A stretch of 25,164 bases of DNA from Fomitopsis serialis (GCF_022376445.1 NW_025955483.1:1-25164), one strand, 5' to 3'. Numbered from the stretch's first letter, positions 10,035-21,944 are shown. The notes: generated from the letters alone by a model not told the origin. Numbers and translations: made by a program.

Positions 10035-10659
10035 AGTGAGAGTTGCATTGAAGGATGCAGATGCGCTGGTGGTGGTTCAGGCGACCGTTGGCTCGGTTGA
10101 GCGACCGCGACTACATAAGTATCACGTGGTCGCGTCCGCCTCCTCCCAACCTGCATGGCACAGATACAGCGAGTGGTCAACCAGTCACTAGTCGGTACCA
10201 GCAGGCTCCGGACACGTACGCGTACAACAGTGGACACGTCGACGTTGAGCCGGACGACTTTGTTCAATGCAGTAATAGTGAACACGCATAGCGATTACAT
10301 CATTTCGGAGGTCCGAGTGGCAAGAACCGTCCAGCACATAAACGTGCTGCCACATAGCTCTAGGCTGCGTGCAATATGCTGTTTAAGCTTCAGAGCGACC
10401 CTGTGAGCCATTCGATCTAGCGTCCGAGTCACCAATGCCACACCACATCTGCGCATCATATTCAGCTGCTGCGAAGCAACTGCTGAGCCGCCCAGGAGCC
10501 GCCCTTGCATCGCAGAACATCACCGGCGTACCTCAAACATACAATATCAATGCAAATGAGAATACTAACGTACAGCTCCCGATTCAGCTAAGTTTCCTAC
10601 AGTCCACGTCAGCATTGCCGTATGGACGCCGAGACGGTATAGCGCATATATTACTTGCC
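10035..10659. other. intergenic region upstream of nuclease-kinase copy 2
   Basis: This is the presumed promoter of copy 2 and the 3' flank of the DUF6533 gene. Short frames on both strands (longest about 80 codons) match nothing I recognise. Confidence 0.35.
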
Positions 10660-12401
10660 TTATGACGAGTACCTTTCGACCTCATCCGTCTCTAGATGCG
10701 CCGTAACAGTAGTCAGATAAATCGGTAGCGTAGGCTGCTTGTACTCACCTGCTGTGCACCCATCTCCGTTCACTTCCGGGGGTTCGCATGAACTATCAGT
10801 CGGGGCAAGCGTAGTGTCCATATCGTCCGGCTCTGACACAATCCGCGAGACGACTGCGTTGAGCATGTTCGCGGTGTGGACCACACTAGACAGCTCCGTG
10901 GGCAGATGTTCTGGTTGGACGAAGGACAAGTGGAGCGTGTCGATGTCATCGCTGTCGTCTGGCACGCTGTTGTTGGTCGCCGCCAGGAGTCGCAAGACGC
11001 TGCGTGAGATGATAATGGAGATGGCGCTATGGGTGGATGTCAGATCTATAGACGAGCGGTATCGGCGCAGCGAAGCTCACGGGTCGACAAATATCGTCAG
11101 GGCCCAGCCGTACGGCTATGGCGGCTGTTGTCAGCATGATGAAGTGACGGACGGGCGTAGATGCTTACTACTGTGAAGTAGAGGGCAACGGCGAATACGT
11201 TGAGGACAGCGAAGAACCTAGACACATCATCATTGTCGGTCTAAAGCCATCGAAAGCTCCCTGTGACACCTACACAAACATTACAAATCCTTGATTGGAG
11301 CAATCAGCGAAGGCTCGTTCTCCTGAGCTGCCGGGCATCACTCACCATCTCTCTGTATGAGGAGTACAAGTGACGGTCTGCTCTGAGGCAGGCCTTGACT
11401 GAGGATCCCTTGTCCTCTCGTGTGATATGTTATCGCTGCGATCACGGTGAAGTCGGACGCGATGGCGCATATGCGTGTTGCAATGATTACTACGCATATA
11501 ATCAGGTCAGAACTGAGAATGTAACTTGACAGAGGCTCACATCTGTCCCGGTACATAAATCAAGGATTAACAATCGATAGTGGCACGCACCTCTTCAATT
11601 CGACATCGGAGATACCTCTCGTTTCGATGCAAGACTCTACGAAATCGGGAAGTGTGGCTATCTTGAAGGTGGATTCCGCATAGAGAAACTAGGAGAAGAT
11701 GAAGCAAGCCGAGTAAATGGTATCGGGAAGGCTTACGATGTGTGTGGCGAGAGAGACAAGCCCCAGCATAACAGCGATGGACGTCCACCTCCAGTCACGT
11801 CTACTAACAGCATAGACTTTGACATATGCAGAAACTAGTCAGATTGATCAGCATCCGTGGTGGTCTCGACGATTCTTAGAGCACACCTGTTACGACGGGA
11901 GAGAAAAGACACCAAGGACATGCCGAGTGTTCGATACGGCCGTACATCTGCGACGTTGTTCAGCACAATCGAGGTGAACGTAGAATAGAGTCGAACGTAC
12001 GTCTAGAGAGTAGTATCAGGGGTGACCTCCGGTGGCGTGAACACCGGAGCTATCGTACCAAATCAGACGAAGACGATACACAGCCTAGGACTGCGTAAAG
12101 CACCATGGAATATCGGCAGAGGACATAGAACACGGAGGTGATTGTCGGTCTCCGAGACCAGATCAGCGGAATCTCTCTATCGAGATTCAGGAGACAGTCA
12201 TAACAGAGCAGCACTGCGAGAGTAACGAAGTCATCAGGGCGTATACCGAAACATGAACTCGAAACGTACCCGTTGTGGCGAGGGTGTTGTAACCATGAAC
12301 AGCGCTGGGGCGAATGTCACTGAGGAGCGGCCCGCGATAGGCTGGATTGGGCTAGAATCGTACCTGGCATATCCTGTCAATGCAGTGTCAATGGCAGACA
12401 T
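10660..12401 (-). CDS. DUF6533 family seven-helix membrane protein (may be partly decayed)
   Basis: The start ATG at 12401 opens exon 12401-12364, then 12319-12270, then an exon from 12213. Together they give the DUF6533 signature: VLLCYD, LNLDREIPLIW, YVLCRYSMVLYAVL. Later exons are 11816-11737 (VYAVSRRDWRW), 11688-11591 and 11542-11346 (IIATRICAIASDF, then a short loop and LLIQRDG, the usual RDG motif), a helix near 11200 (FFAVLNVF) and a tail from about 11030 (IIISRSVLRLLAATNN) to the TAA at 10660. The family is a basidiomycete-expanded set of seven-helix proteins of unknown role. Splices between 12090 and 11816, and around 11346 to 11060, do not resolve in frame, so the gene may be damaged or my model wrong there. 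Confidence 0.6.
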
Positions 12402-13093
12402 GGGGGTGCAAATCGATCTGTCGTGCGATGAGAGCGACTCTGACAGTATCACTGCCAGGGCACCGGTGCTGCTCAGCACATCATGTCGAGGCCAATATAT
12501 GTGATACGTCGTCCGGTCGATGATGCATCACAATGACAGGCCCGCGCTCGCTCCCTGTCTGAGTACCGTGGCTAACTTGGTACATCAGCACGCCCGACGG
12601 AATTTAGAGGGAGACCGAACTACTTACCTACATACCTGCTACCGAGAGGTCGATTGCCGGTGCACTGCTGAACATGAATTATCCACACAAGATTTCTGCA
12701 TAGCACTGCCATTGTCAGCGATATGTACCTCTATACGAGAGCGGTGCAAGGTTTTACGCGCGCCCGGTGCTCCAGAACTCCGAATCGGCCCCCTTCTCAT
12801 GTCTCATAGCGCTCAAGCTGCGGGGCGCTCTCGGACACTCCATGAGGAGCGATGCTTGGGTGAGTCAGCAAGAACAAGCAGAAGCGTACCCAACAGAGCT
12901 CCGGACCCTCCGGGGAAATGCAGTACTCTAACCGGGGTTCAGAGGAAGACGGACATGATGGCCCCCCAGATCCGCCTCGCGCGACGTCGCTGCCAGTAAG
13001 AGAAGGCATTGTCAGGTCACAACTGCTGCACATAAATACTCGCGTGTTCCGCCCAACATTCGCACATCCGCATTACGAGCGACTCTAAAACTA
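12402..13093. other. intergenic region between divergent DUF6533 gene and peptidase relic
   Basis: This stretch separates the start of the minus-strand DUF6533 gene from the plus-strand peptidase relic. A 159-codon frame at 12520-12999 (+) has no recognisable motif and is probably chance. An ATAAATA box at about 13033 lies about 60 bp upstream of the first peptidase-like codons. Confidence 0.35.
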
Positions 13094-14023
13094 CAAGTCT
13101 TCACGATCAATTGGGAGACCTACCAGACGTGGTACAGCCCCCGTGGCGACCTCAGCTGCGACAAGCGCCCCCTCGTCGTGCTACACGGCCGCCGGCAGGG
13201 CTGGCCTCGGAGTCATCAATATATGACGACGCACTGTGAGCTACATATAGAACGTACCCCGTCATATGCTACGACCACCTCGGCATCGGGCAGAGCACGC
13301 ACCTCCGTTAGAGGCCGAAGGAGTTCTGGAGAGTGCAGCTGTTTGCCGGGGCGCTTGCGAACCTCGTCGAGAGGCTTAGGATTGCAGAGAGCTTCGACTT
13401 GTGTGGCCATTCGTAGGGCATGACGCTCACGGGCTCGCGAAGGAGGGACCGAAGCGGATGGTCTTGGTAGGGACGCCGTGGCCGATGAAGCTGTGGCAGA
13501 AATAGACTAGCCTAGGAGCTGCTCAAGGGCGTGCCGAATGATGTGCAAGAGACGCCGGACAGATTGAGGGGAGGGCACAACGGACAGTGAGGAGTAAAAG
13601 AAGGGGATGGGAGGCTACTTTCGCAAGCTTGAAAGTCAAAGTCAAGTCATCCCGGTCCCCAAGGTGCCACAGGAGGCGCTCCGTGCGAAGGAGGAAACCC
13701 CTACGGTGTATTCGATCATGCTGGTAGGTAGTACTCAGCACTCACCGTCGACTGTTACTGGCTGTGTTCAGGAACGGTCGGCATCCAAGTTCGATATCAC
13801 CGCAAGAGTTGGTCAGTGCTCGACGACCTGCACAAGACCTCCCAGGACTCGGAGACGCTAGTGATCAACGGCGCAGACGATGATGAGAGATTTTGTCGTC
13901 GACCCTCTGTTCTGGTAGATCCCGAAGGCGAAGTGAGCACAGCCCGCGAAGAGTTCTCACCTAGCGTTCTTCGAGGAGCCGGAGCGGTACTTCCATGTTG
14001 TCGCGCAATCCTTGAACTCCCGT
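13094..14023 (+). pseudogene. peptidase S33 / proline iminopeptidase-like alpha-beta hydrolase pseudogene
   Basis: Order of family motifs: FTINWETYQTWY and DLSCDKRPLVVLHG (oxyanion strand), CYDHLGIGQSTHL, RPKEFWRVQLF, then the nucleophile elbow region LCGHS followed by TAG at 13414-13416 where relatives have GHSWGG. Further on come LLKGVPNDVQET, YFRKLESQSQVIPVPK, RYHRKSWSVLDDLH, TLVINGADD (catalytic Asp loop) and SSHLAFFEEPERY (catalytic His region). Stops lie at 13309-13311, 13414-13416, 13503-13505, 13916-13918 and 13934-13936, and the frame changes several times. A GT-AG intron (about 13729-13771) is still recognisable. The enzyme family removes N-terminal residues or hydrolyses amides. 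The relic cannot encode an enzyme. Confidence 0.85.
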
Positions 14024-14855
14024 AAGTTCGTTTGGTATTCAGTCGAGATCAGCCTCCAAGATGTAGGGCTTCATGATGTATAAGAACGTTACTCGTAAAG
14101 TATTTCTGGGACCAGAGCAGGACTCGATGACTGTTGGGCCCGGGAACTCGAGCGTAAGGTCGCGTTCGCTCCTGTTGCATATTATGTAGCTCGATCAGTA
14201 TTTGACAGAAGCTGGCACTCTGACGAAATAACACCCAACTAATTAGACCTGGCCTCGCACTCGTACGTACGGCTCGACGTGTAGAGGTAATTATCACAGT
14301 TCTGGAGGTGTAGTGACTCCGATGGTTGTGAAGAACAAGTTCAACAACACGCGAGGCGCCGCCACAAGCCGGCGCGTCGATCACCGCTTTCAGCCTCTTG
14401 CTTCCATCGGCCCCGCTGCCTGAGCCTGCGTATACTTGAGGTTTTAAACAGTGACTCCTTCCGGCAACGTTATGAGCACCCGCTCTCCGTTCGCACTGTA
14501 TGGTGTCAAGAAGACTCGACTTCGCAAATCTCTCGGGCTGATAGACCAACTGAGAGTGTGCTGGGCCCTCAGGATGCTTGGACGCGAGGAAAACAATAAC
14601 CAGCCGGGCATTGTCTCGCAGAAGTTCACAACCGCGTTCATCACGATTCACTGGCTCCGGAGAGGCATCTCGTCGTAGAGGCGCGACGCGACGGCGTTCT
14701 ATGGATGGCTGCCGGAAGCAATCGAACAGTGCGTTCGAGTCTATCCATTTCGTAGCCCTACTATGCCTCCATATGCGCAGAACCGTTAGCATAGGTGTCC
14801 TAGCCCGAGATTATCGACTCCCAAAAGAAGACGCGCATACAATACAGCATGTATG
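14024..14855. other. decayed or noncoding region downstream of Sec14 gene
   Basis: A 247-codon frame runs on the minus strand (14792-14049) without a recognisable domain, and shorter plus-strand frames overlap it. The stretch sits between the 3' ends of the peptidase relic and the Sec14 gene, so a gene here is possible but unsupported. Confidence 0.3.
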
Positions 14856-15923
14856 CTACCTCTCATCTCGCATCGGCTTGCTCCACTTGCACCCGCCGAC
14901 CTCGCTGCACTCGCATCGTCCCCCGTAGAACGTCGGCAAGCTCTCCGCGTCGATATACTTCAGGAGCACCGCCTGGTAATCCGCGCCGAGGATGTCCATC
15001 TTCTCGATCGTCCGCGGGGCGAGCCAGAGCTTGAGGAGCGACCAGATCGTCGTGAAAGACCACGGCGCGTTGATGATGTAGAACTTCGCGGACCTGTGCG
15101 GGGATGGGGCGGCGGGCTGTGAGACGAGCAGGTCAGGTGTGGAGGGACCGGGCGAGACGTACATCTCGGGATAGTGGTCTTGCATGACTTGGAACGAAGC
15201 GCGTACGAGGTCCTTCATCTGCCAGAACTGGCCCAACCTGACGTTGAAACGCATCAGATACCCTCTCCCGCCCGCCCGCGGCACTCAGATGATGGACTTA
15301 CGAATATCCCTTCAAGTCCACGATGAGGAACGTCCCGTCGACCTGGTGACCCACCGCCCGCGACGCAGTGGGTATGATTTCGCGCGGTATGCTCTCCGAC
15401 ATCGTGACGATGTACCACCAGAACCGCTCCGGCGTGATGTGCTTGTAGAGCTCCGGGATGTTCACCCCGCCGTACTGCTGGATGCTCACCGGCCTGCCCT
15501 CCTTATCCGTCTTGTGGAACCACATCGGCCAGTAATTGAATACCTCGCGACGCTCCGGAAACTGTGAGACGTGCGTAAGCGGACGCGTAGGATGCGGGCA
15601 GGGGTACACACGTCGTATGCGTCCATTTTCGTGTACAGCTCGTCGATTCCGACGCCCTCGGCCGTCTTCCGCCACTCCTGACATTTTGCCCACATCGCCA
15701 CGGTCGTCTTCACATCGTACCCGCGCGCGCGAAGGAATCGTCTGCAACCCACTTCATAGTCAGCCCACAGAGCTGCCGCTTCACGTATAGTTGTCGAAAC
15801 CTACTGGAGCGTGAAGTCGTCCGTCCCGATTGTGTCGCCCTCGTTAATGAGATCCTGCTCGACGAGCTGCGCGCGAAACCGCTCGACGATCGCTGCTTGT
15901 TCTTCTGGACTAGGCTCTGACAT
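14856..15923 (-). CDS. Sec14-like CRAL-TRIO phospholipid transfer protein
   Basis: Five exons give 273 residues: 15923-15805, 15741-15612, 15561-15302, 15237-15163, 15093-14856. All joins are in frame. The start is MSEPSPEEQ. The CRAL-TRIO N-terminal helices (RFLRARGYDVKTT, CQEWRKT) lie at about residues 38-65 and the lipid-binding lobe (FNYWPMWFHKTDKEGRPV, FLIVDLKGY, QFWQMK, FYIINAPWSF, DILGADY, LPTFYGG) fills the rest. The last intron (15162-15094, 69 nt) is in frame and could be read through, but removing it restores the usual spacing PEM to KFYIINAP. The family exchanges phosphatidylinositol and phosphatidylcholine between membranes and primes PI-kinases. Family length is about 300, so the gene looks complete and intact. 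Which of the several fungal Sec14 paralogues it is cannot be told. Confidence 0.92.
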
Positions 15924-16657
15924 TGTGGGCGTGGAGTCGAGGCGGCGGGTGGAGGATAGCGCAAGCGGACCGTAGTGAAGGCATCGCGTTGCACGGAGTG
16001 GTTGAGCTTCCGCCTCGACGGACGCACCGTGGGAGGCCAGTCGTTTCCTGGCAGGAATATCCCTGTCCAATCGTCGACGCACGACGCTTCACGCACGCAG
16101 TGTTCGCGTGCGGAAGCGTGCGGCTAGCATCTCGACAAGTTAGCTTCCACTTCCATTTGTCGGTGAGTCCCACGCTCATTATGTCCGTTATCGGAAGTGC
16201 ACATAACTTACCATCTCCGCATCCGTGTACTGCGGGTATGCAGGCTGTACACCTGTTCGTTGAACCGATGGACATACATCAAGATGCAGACACGGACATG
16301 ATCCGCGGCGGCCGCTCGATGTCACTCGGGAAATCCAGTAGTGAGTAGTATGCAATCTCTTCGAATCCTGAACGAATCGATGACCAGCCACGTCGAAGTC
16401 GTCCCGGCTACTGGCAGCTAACGATGTATGTTGACAGGGCTCTGGTCGACAACAATGTCAGCGGGTCCGTATCAAGTTGCAAATAGAGTTCTTCATGGCA
16501 TCGGCGCTGGATGTGCTTTATGCACAGCTTCGGCCAGAGACAGTCGCACTGCCGTATCGTATACTTCGATATCATATCGATAGCTCGTGCGGAGAGCTGT
16601 CTTCGGTTGACATGATTGCACTGTGGCCCGAACAGCGCCTATGACAGCATTTTAACC
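15924..16657. other. divergent intergenic region between Sec14-like gene and DUF6534 copy B
   Basis: It should hold both promoters. No protein-coding signal was found; frames upstream of the Sec14 ATG are open for 53 codons but unlike any family member and probably 5' leader. Confidence 0.4.
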
Positions 16658-16663
16658 TATAAA
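16658..16663 (+). promoter_or_regulatory. TATA box (TATAAA) of DUF6534 copy B
   Basis: TATAAA lies 65 bp upstream of the ATG at 16723, followed by a CT-rich stretch (ACTCCCTCC) as in many basidiomycete core promoters. No start-site data are available. Confidence 0.55.
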
Positions 16664-16722
16664 GGGTGCTGCCTCGCATCTCCTGAGGTGTACTCCCTCC
16701 AAACCCGCATCGTAGAGCCACT

Positions 16723-18699
16723 ATGAGCGACTTTGCGAAGGGTTTGGGCTGTATCTTCGTGTCTGTGACCGGCTATGTAGCGTGCGTCATTCCATATACC
16801 CTATTGAGACGATTGTACTGAGAACAGCGCGTGTACAGCCTCTTTGGGGTCACTATCGCGCAAACTATCTTTTATCTCTCGAACTACCGGGATGACCATC
16901 TGCTCTTGAAAGTCTTCGTAAGTTCATTCAGTGGGGTTCGGTACCGATTCAGAGGTACTCACGTTGGTGAATAGGCCGTTGGCTTGTGGTCCGTATCAGT
17001 GCCCTGGCCTGCCACGCACGGAGTGCATTGCGAGCTAATGAAACAGCTTACTTGACATGACGGTGACTATGTTCTACGGCTATGTTCGTACTTCACTACC
17101 TGCTTTGTCACATAATTTGTTGACACGTAGCACGCCTCACAGCTCCTCTGGTTCTACTGTGTCTGCAATCACGGAAATATGGCAGACTCGTTGGTTATTC
17201 CACGGTATGTCTCGTCTAATATTTGATGGTATGACTCTCAAGTCGACACCGCAGAACCTACATCGTGCGTTTCTGGTTTTCCGCTCATGTGGATGACTAT
17301 CTCCGCCCAATCTCATCGACTGTGACAGGCTCAGCATATGATCGACGTATGTCCATGTACAACTCAGATAGCGATGACAGTAGCCTGATCAGTTCGACCC
17401 AGGAGATTATAGTTTTCCTTGTTCAATGGTGCGCGGTCACTCGTGTCCCGATGTGTTGGTGCTGACCTTGCCGAGTAAGTTTCTACGTTCATACTATATG
17501 GTCACGTACGTGCTCGTACATGATATCATCCCCGATATCATGATCTGAACCGCGAATTGGCTAAGTGATGAAACTACAAAGTCGACGACACAGTCTGCCT
17601 CTCATCCTCGCCGCGGTACACTCTATATTTTGATCATGGAACTAAGTTGCTGCTATTCTCACGTCGTGACTACGTTATAGCTTATCCTCGTACTGATATC
17701 TTTGGGTCCGTGTTTGGCTCTTCTCGCATTGCTTTGCATTGAATAGTAGTGATTTAGCGTGCGGTATCGGTATGTAATCTTGACTTCTTTTCTAGTTTCC
17801 TGCTTCTGACGAGAATAATGTATTTGCTAGGCACAACGTATCAATCGTAGGTATGCTACTTCAATTCACTGGCATCTGATCTGATCTCGTCTGGACCATC
17901 CCACCAAGGACAACCACAACAAATGCTACCAGATTTCTCAGCAACGCGACAGTAAGGATTGACATAGATGCTCCTTATTCAACCATCCTCATCGTTATAA
18001 GGTCCCGTCGCTCATACAACTGCTGTCAAGTGCCATTGCGGATACGTATCTGACAGTGTCTCTGTGCTGGATTCTCCGTGGTTCTGGAAGTGGGCTTCCT
18101 AAGTACGTAGTCTGTTTGATGTGTCTGCATGCTGAGTTGGTGCACTTTGCTCATGCAGTGTCACTTTACAGCACCGCTGGGATAGTGTCGCAGCTGACAC
18201 TGTATGCCATCAATCGTGGCGCCCTCACTTCGTCAGTGACTATCTACTGTGTCAACGGTGGTATGACTCGGAGCCTTACGTGCCGCGGCAGGGTTACACA
18301 GCTGCTGTCATTTGGCACCGTGAATAATTCAGTTGCTGAGCTGATATGCTGACTCGCTAACAAACATCCGCTAGTACTTCATTGAGCTCTACCAAGGGTC
18401 ATACATCATCGACATCTTCGACATTCCTGGAAGCGCACGTAGGTCAAGTATTTCAACGAAGATAAGCTATGATTGACGGGGTTGTTTCATAGTGTACGTC
18501 AACTCGCTGCTCGCTGTGTAAGTGTATTCTGTGACATGTCCTCTCGGATCGCCCCGATTGAATGTGTTGCAGACTGAATGTACGCCGACATATACGAGAG
18601 ACTCTACACGTCTATTCCGATTTCGAGCTCAATAGCTCAACTGGCGACTCGGGCCACAAGCCTTCGGTACGCAATCCGCTAGGAGCGACAGAGATGTGA
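16723..18699 (+). CDS. DUF6534 family seven-helix membrane protein, copy B (5' half uncertain)
   Basis: Exon 1 starts MSDFAKGLGCIFVSV at 16723. An exon ending at 16917 gives SLFGVTIAQTIFYLSNYRDD and LLKVF, the second-helix signature of DUF6534. The 3' half resolves well: about 17970-18102 (SSAIADTYLTVSLCW), 18172-18250 (LYAINRGALTSS), 18375-18438 (YIIDIFDIPGS), a 25 nt exon 18493-18517 (YVNSLLAV) and 18573-18699 (LNVRRHIRETLH to the TGA). Introns 18103-18171, 18439-18492 and 18518-18572 are canonical; 18251-18374 has a weak GTCAAC donor and is long. Between 16918 and 17970 only scattered likeness is seen, for example RVWLFSH near 17710, with stops around it, so helices 3-4 may be eroded. Function of the family is unknown. 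Confidence 0.6.
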
Positions 18700-18810
18700 T
18701 TTGAGTTGCCAATGGTACACTAGATGCGGTCTGACAAACTCAGCGATGTCAATCTAACTTGTGCACATTGAATGAACGGCTAAAGACACCGACTCCTTCT
18801 CGCTGGGAGA

Positions 18811-19103
18811 CTTTCTGTGCGCTGTCTAACTTATTTCACGTGCGTATGATTCGGTACTTGCATCTAATCCGAGAACGTGTTCGATTCTGGCTTTCTCTTC
18901 ATAGGCAATGAACTCCGAGATGGGATGTCTCGTTGATGTCTCGCACCGTGTCCAACATCGGCACACCAGTCGCAACCCGAGCTCGTATGAACCCACACGC
19001 CATGTCCGATTCATACACTGCGTCGTCCGGCGCGTGAAGTGGATCTACAGGGTAGGCAGCAGCAAAGCTGGGTTGCACGCGCAGCGGGAAAATGTTCGCA
19101 TAG
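18811..19103 (+). repeat. degenerate direct repeat, copy 1
   Basis: Similar in the same orientation to 22066-22347. Shared blocks in order include TAACTTAT, CGTATGATTCGGTACTT, TTCTGGCTTT, GTCCAACATCGG, AGCTCGTATGAA, GCGCAGCGG and CGCATAG. The overall identity looks moderate with small indels. It contains no recognised gene. Confidence 0.7.
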
Positions 19104-19969
19104 CAACTTGGCGGGAGATGTGTCGGAAACAGTGGCACATTATATGGGCTGTGCCACTACTTACGGCACGGCTTGCAAGACGACGCGGTTTTGCATTTGA
19201 TGACCGAACGAAGCGATGGGTGCGCGGGCGATGATTGGGACGCCGTGGACGGGCAGCAGAAGGCGCGTGGAGGCAGTTGCAGTAGTCTCCCGTGGGCAGA
19301 GTCGACAATCCCTTCAACCTGCGCTGGCTCCGAATATCCTTGTCTAACAGTTGCAGACGAGGTTCTGTGCCAGGCGACGAGAATGGGCCGCGGGATCATC
19401 GGGCTGGGGTGCCGAGGACGATCGTGGCGCTGCGTTCAACAAGGTTAATCCTTACCGCATTAGGTAGGTCTGTAAGACTCCTATGCTCGATTCTTCTCAT
19501 ACTCCGGCAGCAAGGATCCTTGTCAAGGTGCAACCCCGTTGTGTTCATCCCATCACAGGCGAGTGCATGCACTGCCGCAGGACGGCCACCGAGACAGCAC
19601 TTGGTCAGTCATGAACACGCAGAATTCTAGTGAGTCTCATAGTGACAGATATAGTATTTTTGACAGATGCTATCACGCACTTTGTCGCATCGGCACTCAT
19701 AGAGTGCTTCGGACACATGTGAATCACATCAGGGCACTCTATGACACTTCAACCTGACACCGACAACCCCGACTCATTCTGGACAGCGACCAGTCGGGTA
19801 ACACGGATGCGACATTCATGTTTATACGATTATCGGAGCAGTCTGATGCGAGGCTGACATGCAGCAGCTGCTGGCATCCACCTCAGTCGCCGAATTCTCT
19901 CACTCGTATTTATTGCCGGTCTGAGCATAGTTAAAGTAGGTACTCCTGGGTTCACTTTCTTCCTTCCTC
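19104..19969. other. noncoding region upstream of the glycosidase gene
   Basis: Open frames of 80-110 codons overlap on both strands at 19150-19630 without any recognisable motif. A TATTTAT stretch at about 19908 and a CT-rich run just before the ATG at 19970 look like the core promoter of the glycosidase. Confidence 0.4.
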
Positions 19970-21944
19970 ATGCGCGGTCCCACTTTCGCTGTAGCCACTG
20001 CCCTGCTGGGCGCATCGTTCTTCAAGTCACGGTGTGCCCAAGCACACACCATCACCGACGCCCAACTGGACGACGTGAAGGATAACCTCTGGCTCGCCGC
20101 ACAGCAGACGTACGTCCCTTCCCTTTGTGTTCCTTCCCTCGTCGACTAACACTTCACATCCACAGATGGGAACTCGGCACGGAGGCAGAGGCTCTCGTCG
20201 AGTCCGATGCCCCTGCCTATGCCGTTTTCGCCGACGCCCCCCTCCCGCCTCCTATCGGCAACGACTCCTCGTCCTACAACTACACCGCGCTCCGGCCCGT
20301 CCTCCAGATTGCGTACAATGCGGCGTATAACCGCTCGAACGCGACGGGCCCCCAGCCGATCATGTATGTCGAGGGCGGCGCAGCAGGCGACCCTGCGTCC
20401 ATCGGCGTCGCGATGCTCATCGCGAATTGGACGGGCGCGCCCGAGCCGGAGCTCAACAGGTCCGAGCGTGCGGACAGCCCGTTTGGTACGTCGGTCGGAC
20501 TGGGCGTGTCCTATGCGCGCGCGGCGGAGGAGCAGCTTGAATATTTATTGACGATCGTGCCTCGCACTAGCGATGGTGCGATCAGTCATCGTGTTGAAAC
20601 GACACAGTTATGGTTAGTAGTTTGTGCATGTCTGGGAGATGTAGCTAACGCTGCTTCACGCAGGGCCGATGCCGTCTACATGATTCCTCCATTTATTATG
20701 GTGTCTTGTCCGGCAACCAGTCCCTTGTTGAGGAGGCATATAACCAGGCAAGTATGTTCTCGTGCACGCATCACCGAATGGCAGTTTCGCGTTCAGATGA
20801 GCGGTGATGAGCAGAACAGACTCTTCCACAAGCAGAGTTTGGTCAGTGAGCTCTGCTTGGCACACTGCTCGTAATCCGTATTGACTACACCTTATCACGC
20901 ACGATGTACCGCTCACGAACGTATGCTGACCTATACTCCACAGGTCAACTTTACCGCTCGTATCTCTTCAACACCACCACGCCTCTATGGCAGCACATTC
21001 TGCTCGGTATGGGAGCCTATGATCCCGGTTATTGGTCTACTGGTAAGTTCCGATGGTCCAGTGATAAGATCCGTTTCCGGGGCCGCGATGTCATTAGCAA
21101 CATATTGGAATGGCAAACCACCTACCACGACGACTGAACACTGGCATGATACTGTATAGGTAACGCATGGGCCGCTGCCGGCATGGTCCGCGTCCTCGCC
21201 ACGATCCAACACTCTCAATTCACCGACACCATGGTCAGCGAAATGAAGGACCTCTCGACCTGGATCGTCGAGATCCACAAAGGGATGTACACTTTGCAGG
21301 CGAGCATCACCCACTCCCTACCCTCGCGCGTGCGCACTGACGTCAGAGCTCTCTCCTGGCAGGACTCTTCCACCACGCTCTTCCACAACTACGCGAACAA
21401 CAAAACCTGGTTCCTCGACGGCTCCTCCACCGCCCTCCTCGCGAGCACCGTCTACCGCCTCGCCGCCCTCCAAGGCGTCTACGAGTACATCCCCAACGCC
21501 GAGGCCGCCCGCGACGCGCTCTCCGCCCCCGCGGGCACCGCCGCCGGCTACACCTCGTGGGGCACCGGCGACGGTGTCGGCCCCGCGACGAGCTTCGCCC
21601 ACACGAGGGCCACCTCCGCTGTCCCCTCCAGCACGGCGACGGCGAGCTACGCGGTGCCGACCCCGACGGGCGGGGGAGCGGGCCTCAGCCATTTCTCCCC
21701 GGAGATGTGGCTCACGCCCGTGGTCGACCCGTACAACTGGAACACGCAGGGTGGGAGCTCACCCGAGGGCCAGGCGTTCGTCGTCGAGATGTACGCGGCG
21801 TGGCGGGACTGGGTCGCGCTCGGGTCGCCGGGGGCGAGCGCCAGCCTGAGTGCGCGTCGGAACGGGCCTCTCGTCCGGAAGTCGAGTAGGTTGTGGGCGG
21901 GGTGGTCGCGGCGAGGCTCGGATGGGCAGTCGCTGCTGCGGTGA
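19970..21944 (+). pseudogene. GH105-like six-hairpin glycosidase with one frameshift
   Basis: Exons: 19970-20109, 20166-20612, 20664-20751, 20944-21042, 21160-21299, 21363-21944. The N-terminus MRGPTFAVATALLGASFF is a plausible signal peptide, so the product would be secreted. Family motifs: ADAVYMIPPF, YYGVLSGNQSLVEEAYNQ, LYRSYL, LWQHILLG, YWSTGNAWAAAGM (catalytic barrel core), FHNYANN, SPEGQAFVVEMYAAW. Related enzymes act on rhamnogalacturonan or similar plant wall sugars. In exon 3 the frame changes between PPF and YYGV (20692-20694); relatives have an extra residue there, so four bases (or one) are missing. Everything downstream is in frame again with the shifted reading. Intron 20752-20943 is unusually long (192 nt), and 21300-21362 appears to be GC-AG. 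If the indel is a sequence error the gene is functional. Confidence 0.8.

Noticed and set aside
12520..12999. 159-codon plus-strand frame
   Set aside because: Composition is not protein-like and no motif is recognised; likely chance.
14049..14792. 247-codon minus-strand frame
   Set aside because: No domain, no family-like motif and no intron signals; kept only as part of a described gap.
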